DNA of 64,000 nucleotides, taken from positions 7,124,482-7,188,481 of the forward strand of contig NW_002060947.1 of the NCBI RefSeq assembly GCF_000150275.1, in the 5' to 3' direction. Source of the stretch: Trichoplax adhaerens. Lineage: Eukaryota; Placozoa; Uniplacotomia; Trichoplacea; Trichoplacidae. The notes under the pieces are model-generated. The model was not told where the DNA came from and did not search any database. It saw only the letters and a program-made list of their open reading frames with translations. Both the position numbers and the translations under genes were made by a program. Below, one piece after another: positions 1-12,636 of the stretch (position 1 is its first letter; each line of letters begins with the position of its first letter).

Positions 1-312
1 TATCACATAAAAATAAATCTGGTCCTAATTCCATTCATAAGTTTTCCAGCTATGCAGTGCTGGTGCCATACCAATATTGTAACAGGAGGATAAATGTTCC
101 TGCAAAAACTTGGTTTCTTTATTGGACTTGACCTAAAAATATTTTTTACCATGGTGATTTTTCCAAATATCAAAATCAATTGAAGTATGAATATCTACTT
201 CTTGATACAGCACTCTACAAAGTGAAAACAGTATAGAGTTAGATGTCAGAGATGCCATACATAATGATTGAAAATATCTTTAATGGTGTAGTTTGGTTCT
301 AACGTTTTATAG

Positions 313-1221
313 ATGCTTCGGATAAACAATCTATTGAAAATTTAGTAGCTGTAATTAAAGAGAAGTTAGGTAATCAAGGACTAGATCTGATAATTAATAA
401 TACAGGAATTGGAGCACCTGGAAAACTATTGCAAGTTACAAATGAAGATCTGATTCGTGTTTATCAAACTAACGTAATGTCGCACAGGTATAATACGACA
501 TTAAAGAACCGCCATGTTTTAGCCAAGTTATATTACTTCATCCTTCAATAGCGGTACCTAAGTCTACATGAAAAGCAATTCCTTGGTAGTTGACTAATAC
601 ATATTTGCGACACTTTTTTTGCGTTGATAATTAACAAATAATAAAAAGTAATGATACTGAACGTATTACACAATGCAAGAATCTTAACAGTAATTATGAT
701 ATTACTTGACTTTGCATCGCATTCAATAGGCCTATCACTTCTTAATAATAAAAGCAGGAAAGAAAAAGGGATTTGCAGCCATGATTAATATAACGAGCTG
801 GTTAGAATCATGCGGGCAAACACCTGTTGGTAAATTTTACCCGTACGGCCTTTCTAAGGTAACTAGTAGAAACTACAACAATGCTCACTTTATAAAGGAG
901 ATTTAATCTATAAGTTCATACTTTATATCTTCTATAATAAGTCATACAAAAATGAAAAAGTTTGATGCTAGAATCATTTCGTTTTAAATTGTTTCAGGCT
1001 GTAATGAATAGACTGACGAAAGGATTAAGTATCGATCTGATCGGTGATAACGTCATTGCCATAAGTATGAATCCGGGATAGGTAAAGACTGATCTTGGTT
1101 CGCAAAGTGCAACACTGACCACGAAAGAATCGATTGAAAAAATGCTTAAAGTGACTAGATCTTGGACAGGAATAAGAATGGAATATTTTACAACTACGTC
1201 GGAAAAATGGTCCCCTGGTAA
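313..1221 (+). pseudogene. SDR (sniffer/C-factor-like) pseudogene, exons 3-5
   Basis: This is a broken tandem copy of the SDR gene at 2923. Exon 3 is 313-487, exon 4 is 730-858 and exon 5 is 998-1221. Bases 1-312 match intron 2 of the 2923 gene, so exons 1-2 should lie upstream of the window. Three lesions are visible. Exon 3 lacks 13 bases just before its donor, which shifts the frame. The Trp codon of the conserved Pro-Gly-Trp motif is TAG at 1079-1081. One T is missing near 1162, so exon 5 is 224 rather than 225 bases. Splice sites and the NNTG and YxxxK-type motifs are still readable, so decay looks recent. Similarity to the 2923 gene continues about 570 bases past the stop. Confidence 0.88.
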
Positions 1222-2657
1222 AATTTCTGTGAAGAAACGTATTGTAAATTTAAACAAGTGTAGATGCTGTTATCATCTACTTACGCTTATTGAGCTTTAA
1301 TAATACTCATAGCAATAAATATGTTAATCGAAGTAATCGTAGTTACTATTTGGCGCTTTCAATAAATTTGTAAATTTTACCTACTTGGATAATAATTGTA
1401 CAAAATTTACTACCGTTATAGTATTTAAGGACAATTGCTTAGCATTAAAATTGCCTGATGTGCGTACGCCAAAAAATTGGAATGATGGTGTTGCATACAG
1501 GCTTGCGAGGGAGGACTGCATGATTTTTCTAATGATCTCTACCTATACTGTATACATACAAACGTATAGATAATTGCCATGCAATTTCGGATCTCAGCCT
1601 TAGACTAATTCCAGTAGTTGTAATATTTGTGGTTTCAAATTTCAAGATGACAACGTTATGACTGGTTTAATTGTAAATTATGCAAGAATAAAGACGACAA
1701 ATTTTATTTGTGTGAGATACTAGTATATATAATATATATATAAAAGACGCGAATGCTAAAAACTGTTAATCTGTTAGTGCAGTTTTGTGCTGATGGACCG
1801 TACAATTCTTCTCTCAGTAATCCATCTTGTTGTAATGCAAGTATATTCGTTATATCTTTCTCTTGTACTGCTCTATTCTCTCTTTACTTCGTTCTCTACT
1901 CTAACAGAATAGTAGCTGTCTGTACGTTGGTATTTGCAAATAAAAATTTTTTTTATTGAATTAATTTAATTATTAGTTTCTTTTTTCAATTCGTTCGTTC
2001 CTCAACTCTGCTCAAGTCTCTTTGATCCTATTCTAGTAAAGTATTGTATAGGCAGAGATTATTAAAGTAAGACTATTTTTGTAAGCTCGAGTTGCTTTGG
2101 TACATTCCAATTGGTAGAAATTGCACCTGTATTCAATTTTTTGTCCGTGCTGATTCATTTAGCGCAAGCTAGCTCCGTATTTAAAATCAATTTTGAACAA
2201 TTAAATCGATGGATCAATAGTTACTAAGATTGTAATTATAATTGTAATTATTACATCTTGTGTATAATTGTAATTGTAATTATTAAATCTTGCGCGTAAT
2301 TGTAATTGTAATTTACTGTTCAAAGTCTGAAAGTAATTGTAATAATAATGATTATTTTCAAATGTAATTAATGATAACACCATGAGAACGGAGCGGAAAG
2401 GTTAACATACGAACATATACCGTAGTCCATATATATTGCTGTATAGAGTATGGTATTATGTATTAATTAATTAACGAACACGATCAGTATCACTTTTAGT
2501 ATTAAGAAGTATCTGTATTGCCTTGCTTCTATATAATGTATATGTGAAGTTTTTTTGTTGTTAAAAAGAAAGGGAAATGTAATATGATCCCTAATTGTAA
2601 ATGTGATCTTGGTCGAGTACAGTGCGAGCTAAATCGATAAGCATCACCTGTCTACAG

Positions 2658-2665
2658 TATATAAG
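2658..2665 (+). promoter_or_regulatory. candidate TATA box for SDR gene at 2923
   Basis: The motif TATATAAG lies about 260 bases upstream of the ATG at 2923. A candidate only; no transcript start can be seen. Confidence 0.3.
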
Positions 2666-2922
2666 ACGAGTTGTCTATGCTCTAGACCAATTCTGTTACT
2701 AGCTTCCCCGTATGTGATTCTTGTGAATAACCTGAATAAAAATCCTGATACTTTTCAGAGTGTAAAAACGAGTCTGAATCACTAAATTTCCCATTAAGGA
2801 AAACAGTACACTAGTCTCTTCTAGTTTATTCCACATATCGTTACTAGACTGTCCTATTCTACTAGATCCACTTTTAGTCAGCATCCTGCAAGTATAATCC
2901 AACTGCTGTTGACTTAATACTC

Positions 2923-4756
2923 ATGGCCTTCCAATTCGAAAGCGTATTAATCACTGGAGCGAGTCGGGGATTGGGACTCGAATTTGTCGAGCAATTATCC
3001 AAAGCATCGCCGTCTCCCAAGCATATATTTGCTACTTGCCGATCTCCAGAGGGTGATACTGCCAAGGTTTGCTGCATTACCCAATTGCGATATTTCAAAC
3101 CGTGATTGGATAGTATGCTGACTTTGAATTAAATTAACATCGATATAAACGCTATGTATTCTAGAGCAGTTTACTAAAATGAACTCGTATATCTGATGTC
3201 ATCTGGCAATAGATTGATATCCTAATTGCTTTGTGTAAACCAATTGATTTTTTCGTAGAACTTGAGAGAACTTGCTGCTAATCATAGCAATGTGACGATT
3301 GCTAAGCTAGGTCAGTACAAATGCATTGCACCTTTTGAACGAATCTTTTATCCATGATAACAATCCATGCAAATTTGGATATTAGAGATCAAGCTTAAAG
3401 ACCGACCAAGTTTTTGCATAAATAGTATCACATACAAAAGGATTTGATCCTAATCTAAATCCTATCCATCAAGTTTTTCTGTTATCGAATGCTGCTATCA
3501 TACCAATACTTTAACAGGAGAATAATAAATGTACATGCAAAAACTGGGTTTACGTATTTATTGGACTTACTTGACCTAAAAAATTTGAGCTTGATGATTT
3601 TCCAAATGTCAAAATTGGTTACTTGCAGTATGGATATCTACTTTTTGATACGACACCCTACAGAGTGAATGTAGTATAGAGCTAGACTTACGGAGATACT
3701 ATGTGTACTGAATTGACAATTGAAAATATCTTTGATCGAGTAGCCTGCTTCTAACATATTTTATAGATGCTTTGGATAAACAATCTATTGAAAATTCAGC
3801 AGTAGCTGTCAAAGAGAAATTAGGTGATGAAGGACTAGATCTGATAATCAATAATGCAGGAGTTGGAGCACCCGAAGAATTCTTGCAAGCTACAAATGAA
3901 GATATGATTCGTGTTTATCATACCAATGTTATCGGACCACTCAATGTTGTACAGGTATAATGCAAATATTAAAGAAACTAGCATGTTTTAACCAAATTCA
4001 ATTTTAAATTATTCCATAGTCTGCGTATACATCGTGGGTGAAAGCAACGGCTGTTATAGTTATAAGTATTATTTCACTCTATACATCAACAGCGTAGTTT
4101 GAGTTTTCTTCGAGTGTAATTCCTTTATGATTGGTTATTATATTACGCCATACTTTTTTATGTCGTAGATATTAAAAATAATGAAAAGTAATAATACTAA
4201 ACATATTGTACAATACAAGAATCTTGGCAATAATTATGATACTATTTGATTTCGCATTGTATTAAACAGGCCTATTACTCCTTAATAACAAAAGCAGGAA
4301 AGAAAAAGGGATTTGCAGCCGTGATCAATATATCGAGCCAGCGAGGATCATGCGAGCAAACATTTTCTGCTGACTTTTTTCCGTATGGTGTTTCTAAGGT
4401 AACTAGTAGAAACTATATGATAATGCTCACTTTATAAGAGATATAATCTATAAGTTTATACCTTCCGCAATAAGTCATACGAAAAATAAGAAAATTGGAT
4501 ACTAATATCATTTCATTTTAAATTATTTCAGGCAGCAATGAACAGAATGACGAGAGCATTTAGTTTCGATTTGATCGTACATAACGTTATTGCCATGAGC
4601 ATGAATCCAGGATGGGTTAAGACTGATATTGGTTCACAAGATGCAATACTAACCACGAAAGAATCGATTGAAAAAATGCTTATAATTATTAGATCTTTGG
4701 ACAAGAATAAGAATGGAACATTTTACAACTACAACGGAAATAGGCTCCCGTGGTAA
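2923..4756 (+). CDS. sniffer/C-factor-like short-chain dehydrogenase, 245 aa
   Basis: Five exons join in frame: 2923-3066, 3259-3310, 3767-3954, 4270-4398 and 4532-4756, with intron phases 0, 1, 0, 0 and GT-AG borders. The product is a classical SDR, expected to be a cytosolic NAD(P)H-dependent carbonyl reductase; the substrate is unknown. Visible motifs are the cofactor loop TGASRGLG (residues 11-18), NNAG (94-97), the catalytic Ser in NISS (S151), YGVSK (Y167, K171) and PGW (197-199). The overall pattern, including the Pro-Gly-Trp-Val-Lys-Thr-Asp run and the C-terminal Asn-Gly-Thr-Phe segment, resembles Drosophila sniffer. It lies between the pseudogene at 313 and a convergent paralogue at 6117. 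Length matches the family. I see no lesion. Confidence 0.92.
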
Positions 4757-6116
4757 AATTTAAGCGAAGGAATATATTGTAAATTTAAATAAATATTGGC
4801 CATTTACTTATTTTTACTGAGTATCAGCAATACCAATAGCAATATAGATGTTGACTAAAGCAATCGTAGTTGCTTTTTTACGCTTTCATTAAACTTGCAC
4901 ATTTTGCCGAACTGGAATAATAATCGTACTAAATTTTGTTGCAGCTACAGTACTTAAGAACAGTTACTTAGTATTTAAATTACTTCATCACCCAAAAGAT
5001 TGCAATGACAGTGCTGCATCACTTACGTGCCGGCATATGAGGGAGTACTTGTATGGTTTCTTTAATGACGTAAGCCTATACAATATGTGCAAATTCATAA
5101 GTAGTAAACATACCTGTATAAGTAATCAGCGACCTATAGTTGTTGTATTCTTTGCACTTTCAAAGCTAAAGATGATAATGGTTGCGACTGATTTGATTGT
5201 GAATTGTGCAAGATTAAGAAAATAAATTTTGTTAGTGCGAGATACGAGTATACTTGTATGGATAGGAGATGGCTGCTAAAAGCTTTTAATCCGTTAATGC
5301 AGCTTTGTTCTGATCTGTTCGTTTTCTATCTACCTTATATGGGCTGTATAGTGCCATGAGAATTCTGACTGTCTGTGATATAGATTGATTAGATTTGTGG
5401 GTATATGAATTATAAAGGTAATGAAACTTAACTAATATACCCAAAAATGTAAGATTCTCGAGTACATGCTGTTGTCGTAGCAGTATTATTAATGCAATCA
5501 TTCTCAGTTATAGCTACCTTATCTCCGCATACATCGACCTTAAATATAAGTCTCCCGAATTTTACTATTTTCACAAAATGGATGTAATTAACTTAAACTG
5601 CACAGCTGTCCAATTGTACTTGTGCTGTGCATGAATTGAATAGAAAGTAAAGAACTTCATGCAATAATAAATTCATTAGCAAATATCAATAAACAATAAA
5701 TTGCTATCATGATTATGCACACTCGTCGGCTTTTATCCTAAGAAACGGCTCTTAATTTACGATTAATAGATTAAATTGATTATTTAGTAGTCCCTAGGAA
5801 AGACCATCAGCACTCAAAGGTGATATTGTGCCAGGTATACTATACTCGTACATTGGATTGTAACATGCCATACCGTAATTGCAGTCTTCATGTGAATGGA
5901 GACACTTTTAATATTATCAAATTGTTCTTAAATAGCTGCAACGAATTTAGTGGAACTTCCAACTTTATTTTAAGAGTGAAGTCAGCAGTTACGAACAATA
6001 TGCGTATACATATTTTGTAAGGGTTATTACTCGCTATCAGATAGAGCAAATAACTAATAAAAGGGTTTCAAAATCTATTGGAATTAAATTTACGACATGC
6101 ACTCTTTGGAATAACT
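4757..6116. other. intergenic between convergent SDR genes
   Basis: No gene is supported here. The first ~550 bases are similar to 1222-1790 downstream of the pseudogene, showing that the duplication unit includes 3' flank. A candidate poly(A) context (AAATAAA) lies near 4787. Short open frames at 5037, 5286 and 5820 look like chance. Confidence 0.6.
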
Positions 6117-8701
6117 TTACCAGGGGATAATATTGCCGTTGGCGTGGTAAAACGTTCCATTTTTACTCTTATCCAAAGATTGAATAAAATTAAGTGTATC
6201 TTTAATCGAGTCCTCAACAGTTAATGGAGCTTGTTGAGAACCAAGATCAGTCTTAACCCATCCAGGATGAAAGCTCACGGTGATAACGTTATCATCGATC
6301 AGGTCGTAACTTAATGCTCTGGTCATTCTATTCATAGCAGCCTGGGCGAGTTAAAAATAAAATGATGCAAGTGTGTTATTCCTCGTTTTCCGTAATACTT
6401 AGCATACGAATATAGATTCAATTCGTAATGGTTTCTACTAGTTACTTTAGAAAGCCCGTACGGATACATTCCACCACAAGATGTCTCCGCACATGATCCT
6501 AACCAGCTTGACATATTGATAATGGCTGCAAATCCCTTCCTCTTTCCTGCATTTGTTATTAAGGAGTGATAGGCCTGTTAAAAGAACACAAAATTAAGTG
6601 TACGAAAATTACAATTGTTACAAAGATCAGACCATGATATTATGAACGCGTACAGCATCGTTATTATTTTATTTAAGGAAAAAAAAATAAGATCGTACGT
6701 ACAATAACTAAACTGCGAGCAATGGCGCTTCCTTAAGCCAATTAATTTAAAGCGTTCAGCAGTCTACATACTGTGCATAGTACTTGAAGAAAACAACATT
6801 CAGCATGGTTATATTTTTAATTTATGGTACGTGAAGAAAATAACACCTAACATAGTTATACTTTTAATTTCCTTGTTTCGACATAATAATAGAATCTGAG
6901 CTACCATTTTAAGCGTTATCACTATTTAAAAATATATCGATACCAATAAATTGAAGATATAACTATGCTAGCCGTTGTTTACTATACGCAATATCTATGT
7001 ACATTGTTCAATATTTTAAATTGAATTGGCTTATATATTATTACTAATAATATATTTATACCTATAAATTATTAGTGTAACTTTGCTAGATGTTATTTTC
7101 TTTCAATACTATGTACAGTATGTAGACTTTGTTTTCTTCATAGACTACTCTAGTAAAAATGTTACCCTTACTCTCACTTTAACGTCAAATCGCTGCTCTT
7201 ACTACTGTATATAATTTTTTTTTTTCATATTTCGATTGAATTGGATTAAACGTTATCGCTATTTACTAATATAGTTTTACCTGAATGACATTAAGTGGTC
7301 CGATCACGTTGGTATGATAAACTCGAATTAAGTCTTCATTGGTAACTTGCAATAACTTTCCCGGTGCTTCAATTCCTGCATTGTTTATAATCAGGTCGAG
7401 CCCTTGATCCGCTAACTTTTCTTTAACCACCACTGCTGAATTTTCAATCGATTGCTTGTCCGAAGAATCTAAAAAATTTTCGAAAGCAGGCAATTTCTAT
7501 CTAAGATGTTTTTAATCATTTGATCATGTTAATACGTACAGCAGTGTTATCCTTATCCTCAACACTCTGGAGACTATTTTTACTATGATGAGTTAAGTAT
7601 CGAAATGTAGCTTTATAATAACAAATGCATCGTGCAGATCATCGATTTCAACATTTGGAAAAATCATTACACTATAATTAATCGTTGCACTGCTATCTCT
7701 GTCCTTAATACTCTGGCTTCTCTTTTCATCATATCGAGCTACGCAACAAAAAGTATCTCTCCGTAAACTCTTAAACCGATTCAGTCGACTGTTAGTTCGT
7801 CAAACCTCAGTCTATTGCACATAATGCAAACTATTAATTTCAACATTAAGAAAAATCATTGTGCTATAAGCGTATAAAATTGACATTGTATTCTATCGGT
7901 TGGGATCCAATAAAATTCGGTCCAAGACTGACCTAGCTTGATGATGGTCACATTGCTTCGCTTAGTCGCAAGTTCTCTTAAGCTCTGTCAAAAGGGCATA
8001 AAGCGTATGTATAATAAGATGAGTACATGTCTTTGATTATAATGAGCAGTAGAATAATGTCGTAGTTTATTATCATTTTTACTGTACTTTGGGGTTATTC
8101 TATTGGGATATTTCGATCGTTTTGGCACTATTGGCAATCACATTGAATGCAGTAGGACTAGATATTAAGGTACAGTAAGTGGATCAACTCATTCTAGTAG
8201 CTTGAAATCTGATACCACTTCATCAAAACATTGGTGGAATCAAATGCATTCGACGGACCCAGCAAATTGTTCTACTGTACAACGTAGATCGAATGTATTT
8301 GATCCTATAGGCGTCCATCAACGACTACTCCATTTTAGCAGTCCATGCCCAGGCGTACATCATGAGCTTTATGTACATTTGGACATACAGGCAATAATAG
8401 TAGTACTTTACAGTGTAGAATACTCTACTTCAAATCAGTATTTTTCATGGAAGTAGTTCTGTCCATGGCTATCAACACAGAATACTCCACTTCAAATCAG
8501 TATTTTTCACGGAAGTAGTTCTGTCCATGGCTATCAACACGTCTCAATCCAACTCACCTTGGCATTATCGCCTTCTGGAGATCTGCATGTAGCAAATATA
8601 TATTTAAGTTGAGGCGAAGCGGATAATTGCTTGATAAATTCAAGTCCCAATCCTCGATTAGCTCCAGTTACTAATACGCTTTCAAATTTAAACATCGCCA
8701 T
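6117..8701 (-). CDS. sniffer/C-factor-like short-chain dehydrogenase, 245 aa (minus strand)
   Basis: This is the only SDR copy on the minus strand. In transcription order the exons are 8701-8558, 7984-7933, 7468-7281, 6574-6446 and 6341-6117, with the same phases and nearly the same exon lengths as the 2923 gene. The start was chosen at 8701 (MAMFKFES) because it gives a 48-residue exon 1 as in the paralogues; an ATG two codons in is also possible. Motifs present are TGANRGLG, NNAG, NMSS, YGLSK and HPGW, so the cofactor site and catalytic Ser-Tyr-Lys are intact. It is predicted to be an NAD(P)H-dependent carbonyl reductase with unknown substrate. It converges with the 2923 gene and diverges from the 9638 gene. 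Confidence 0.91.
8417..8540. repeat. 62-bp tandem duplication in SDR intron 1
   Basis: Two adjacent 62-base copies (8417-8478 and 8479-8540) differ at only two positions that I can see. They lie in intron 1 of the minus-strand SDR, just downstream of its exon 1 donor. The near identity indicates a very recent duplication. Confidence 0.9.
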
Positions 8702-9637
8702 ATTGTGGATAGATCAGAATGACTGTCAACTCGTACCGGACTGCAAATCCAATCAAGGGGTATGGAAGAATGGCTTACTGATGGAAGGAATAAAACTACT
8801 AGCTGTAAATTCAATAATTTCCTATGTATAGGGTAGTTTTTCACCGATGAGTCTGTGATCTTTACTCGTGGTTGAGTATGGTATCGCACTGTTGACTATG
8901 TTGTGACCTTGCTGCTTTTGGGTCAAAATCAACACCCTCTCGATCAGGCGTTTTAAATTGGAGTAATGGATTATGTCAATTCTCTACGACTAGAGCTCTC
9001 CAATTTATCACTTAGTGACATGTTATTCTTGCTGTTCTGCTAGTGCATCTATCTACTCCAACTCCATACTGTCTATTGTCTTGGTGTGTGCAAATAAAAA
9101 CTCTTTTATTAAATTGTCATAGTGAATTAATTTTATTTTATTTATTTAAACGCATTTGTTCTTCACGTCGACGTAAATTTGGGGGATCCAATTCTAGTCA
9201 TAAATAAGCGCTGTCCGATAGAGAGCGGTGAAAGAAAATACACTACTATATAGAGTTGCATCCTCCATAAAAGGTTATTCTTTGACCTCATTAGCATTTC
9301 ATCATAATAACACTAAGTGGGACGATGGGAGGTCTTAAATTGCGAGTGGACATGACATCAGTTTTGTTTTACATTCAATATTGTACAGGAAGGCAATCTG
9401 TAGCAAAAATGCAACATAAAATAGAATATCTCAAACTATACTAACCATAGCGTCGAGTAGAAGGGATGACATCTTTTTGGCTCCAAGATGCATTGCCCGG
9501 TATCTACTATTTCAGCTCAAGCTGCACAGTTCGTCAAACCATCAGCCAGATGATAGTTCCTAAATTTCAATTTATCAATCTAGTCTTGTTGATTTCCTTC
9601 TCGGTTTACTAACGCGTATTGGTGTCGTCTTGGGCTC

Positions 9638-12636
9638 ATGATGGCGTTCACTTTTCAAAGTGTGTTGATCACAGGAGCCAGTCGAGGGATAGGATTAGGA
9701 TTTGTAGAGCGATTGGCTGCAGCATCGCACTCTCCGAAGCATATATTTGCCACTTGCAGATCTCCACAGGGTGACACTGCTAAGGTTAGTGGCGTGAGTG
9801 ATGTTGTTATTATGGCACTTAGCAAAGAACGCTATTAGCAATCTTAAGAGCTAGCTAACGATGCACGCAGCATGGATCATTCCTTACCTGTTGTTCATGA
9901 CTCGCTGCTAGGCGCTAGCAGCATTAAAAAATTCCGCTCGCTCACTGATCTTAACGATGTACCCTTTTAGTAGTCACACAACTGTACAAATACTTTATTA
10001 GTCTAGCAATCGTAAAGAGCTGGTCAATTAATTTGGCGCTAGCAGTAAAAAATTCCGCTCGTTCATTGATCTTAACGATGTGCCCTTTTAGTAGTCGCAC
10101 AACAGTACAAATACTTTATTAGCCTAGCAATCGTAAAGAGCTGGTCAATTAATTTGACGCTAGCAGTAAAAAATTCCACTCGTTCACTGATCTTAACAAT
10201 ATACCCTTTTAGTAGCTTGCTACGGCACTACGTTGCCTAAATTCTAAAGTTAAAGAAAGTATTGCTACTGACGGTGTTTCTGTATTATAGTGTCTACTGG
10301 TTGCCAGCCATTCAAAAGGATAGTTTTTAGGCGTTATAGTAGTAGTACTATATTCTTTACTCGATCTTTCGGCAGATTAGGGTAGTAATCTGTAGAAGCA
10401 ACTCAAAGTAAGTGCTTTACCTTAGACTAGTAAACTTGTCAGGAAGTAGTCCGTGATAGAACCACATAACCAACGGTATAAATACTTCATTAGTCTAGCA
10501 ATCATAAAGAGCAGGCCAATGACAGTAGTTTGGGCGCTAGCAGTAAAAAAATTCCACTCGTTCACTGATCTTAACGATGTGCCACGCGACGGTACAAATA
10601 CTTTAATAGTCTAGCAATCATAAAGAGATGGCCAACTAATTTAGCTATAAACATCCTATAAGATGATGCAAGTACTTCATTATAAGACAGTAGCTAACTA
10701 ACAAGGATACCTTTGGCCTTATTACACAGCACTACATGATGCTGTCAACACTTAAATATTATATACTTTCTTATTATTCAACACAGCAGCATGAACCTCT
10801 CAAAACGAGAAGAAAATATTGCCCAATACTCGCTACTGCCTATCTACATAAAAGTCAGTCTTCCAAAAAATTTAGTCATCGCTACCATCGCCAAATTATA
10901 CACGGACAGTGCGGTATGTAACTAATTTAGTATACATAATTCCAAGCATGGCTTTGATAGGATGGAATCGTCGCATGGTAGCTAAAAGTGTCCATTTTCA
11001 TACCATTAGAGCAACCATTTGGCAAGGCACGAAATTGAGAGTGATATCTGCTATAAAAGTATACGCGTAGATGTTGTTTAACCACTGAACCTGTATGAAA
11101 ATACGAGTATACAATCAATCCTGTAGTGGCATGATCGACAATCGTATTGCTGCTATTTTCTGACTTGGCTGCTTGCAGGTTATAATGGTAGCAGTCATGA
11201 TTAATCCCAGATATCCTACAGTTACTACTGCTAGTAAATGAAAACTGGCCGTAGCAGACTGGATGTAAATAGTGTGATTGCATCATCGCATACATCATGA
11301 TGATTGCTGAATATACGCGTATATAGTTATGACATTATAAATTAAAATCAAATAAATGGCATACTTAGATATATCTCAGTATCTATCCCTTACAGACTTT
11401 AAGAGAACTTGCAGCAACTCGAAAGAATGTGACCATAATTAAGCTAGGTCGGTTGAAAGTATTGCACTTACTGCATTGGCTGCTTCTTTACTAGTGATTG
11501 AGCTGTATGAATTAGAAACTTTGATTTAATGTTATGCTTTCATGGTGACTTTTTTCAATTGAATAACTGTGCTGTCCAATTTTTCTATTGGATAAGAAGC
11601 AACTCTGTGTTATGAAATGCCAAATTATGCGCTTAGTAATCATTGAAAAATACTTTAGATTGAATAGATTGATCTTCGAATTTTCAGATGCATCAGAGAA
11701 GCAATCTATTGAAGATTCTGTGGCCTCAGTCAGAGAGAAATTAGGTGATGAAAGACTAGATCTAATAATCAATAATGCAGGAATTGGAGCGCCTGGAAAA
11801 TTATTACAAACCACCAATGAAGACATGATTCGTGTTTATCATACTAACGTTATTGGACCGCTCAATGTCGTGCAGGTAGGAAGATGTGTCATAATTCATT
11901 AGCGATCCTTAGCGTTAAACAAGTTCCATCTCTAATCCCTTTGCCTGCTGTATCTCTACGAGTATGCTGCAATAGTTGTGGAATTGTAAATGAAATCGCC
12001 ATATTCGATGTTATTCTTGTGAAGTAATAACGTATATATACATTAAAATGGTGGTTCGACTTATATAATGCGAAATTTTAACCTACGTAATAACTTCACG
12101 ATCAAAATTTTCTATATTGGAATTTTGTAAATAGGCCTATCATTCCCTAATAACCAAAGAAGGGAAAAGCAAGGGACTTGCAGCCATCGTTAATATATCG
12201 AGCGTGGTAGGATCCTGTAAAGAGACATTTGCTGGTGGACTCTACCCTTATGCCCTTTCTAAAGTAACTAGTATGATTAATAAAATTTCAATTTTATAGA
12301 AGGAATTCACTCTGTATATTCAATTGATGGCTTTTACTTGTTGCCAGTAAATATTACAGAAAACGAAGGCTACTTGACACCTAAATCTCTTTCCTTTCAA
12401 CTCAAATTTAGGCTGCATTAAACAGAATGACTACTGCATTAAGTCACGATTTGATCGATGATAACGTCATCGCCGTCAGCATTCATCCTGGACGTGTTAG
12501 AACTGATCTTGGTTCCAGAAAGTCGCCACTTAGTGTGGAAGAGTCAACTACAGAAATGATGCAAGTTATTAGGTCTTTAGACAAGAGTAAAAATGGGACA
12601 TTTTACAATTATAATGGAGATGTTATCGCTTGGTAA
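9638..12636 (+). CDS. sniffer/C-factor-like short-chain dehydrogenase, 245-246 aa
   Basis: Exons are 9638-9784, 11396-11447, 11688-11875, 12135-12263 and 12412-12636, all GT-AG with phases 0, 1, 0, 0. Two ATGs are adjacent; the second (9641) gives the usual 48-residue exon 1. Motifs are TGASRGIG, NNAG, NISS and YALSK, so the catalytic residues are intact. The usual His-Pro-Gly-Trp is His-Pro-Gly-Arg, a change of the normally conserved Trp at residue 199. Intron 1 is about 1.6 kb, far longer than in the paralogues, and contains a minisatellite. It is predicted to be a cytosolic carbonyl reductase of unknown substrate. Confidence 0.91.
9911..10645. repeat. ~121-bp minisatellite inside SDR intron 1
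   Basis: Units beginning GGCGCTAGCAG start at 9911, 10035 and 10156, a period of 121-124 bases. The third copy is cut off near 10215. Diverged partial copies resume at about 10466 and 10533. Shared cores include TACAAATACTTTATTAG and a run ending GATCTTAACGATGT. The array accounts for much of the extra length of this intron. Confidence 0.88.

Noticed and set aside
2210-2345. TAATTG-rich stretch as a possible coding repeat (Asn-Tyr)
   Set aside because: It is a simple AT-rich short repeat; the apparent protein is only its translation.
10927-11298. Open frame of 123 codons on the minus strand
   Set aside because: It lies wholly inside intron 1 of the SDR at 9638, is rich in His, Tyr and Ser, and shows no motif or paralogue; most likely chance.
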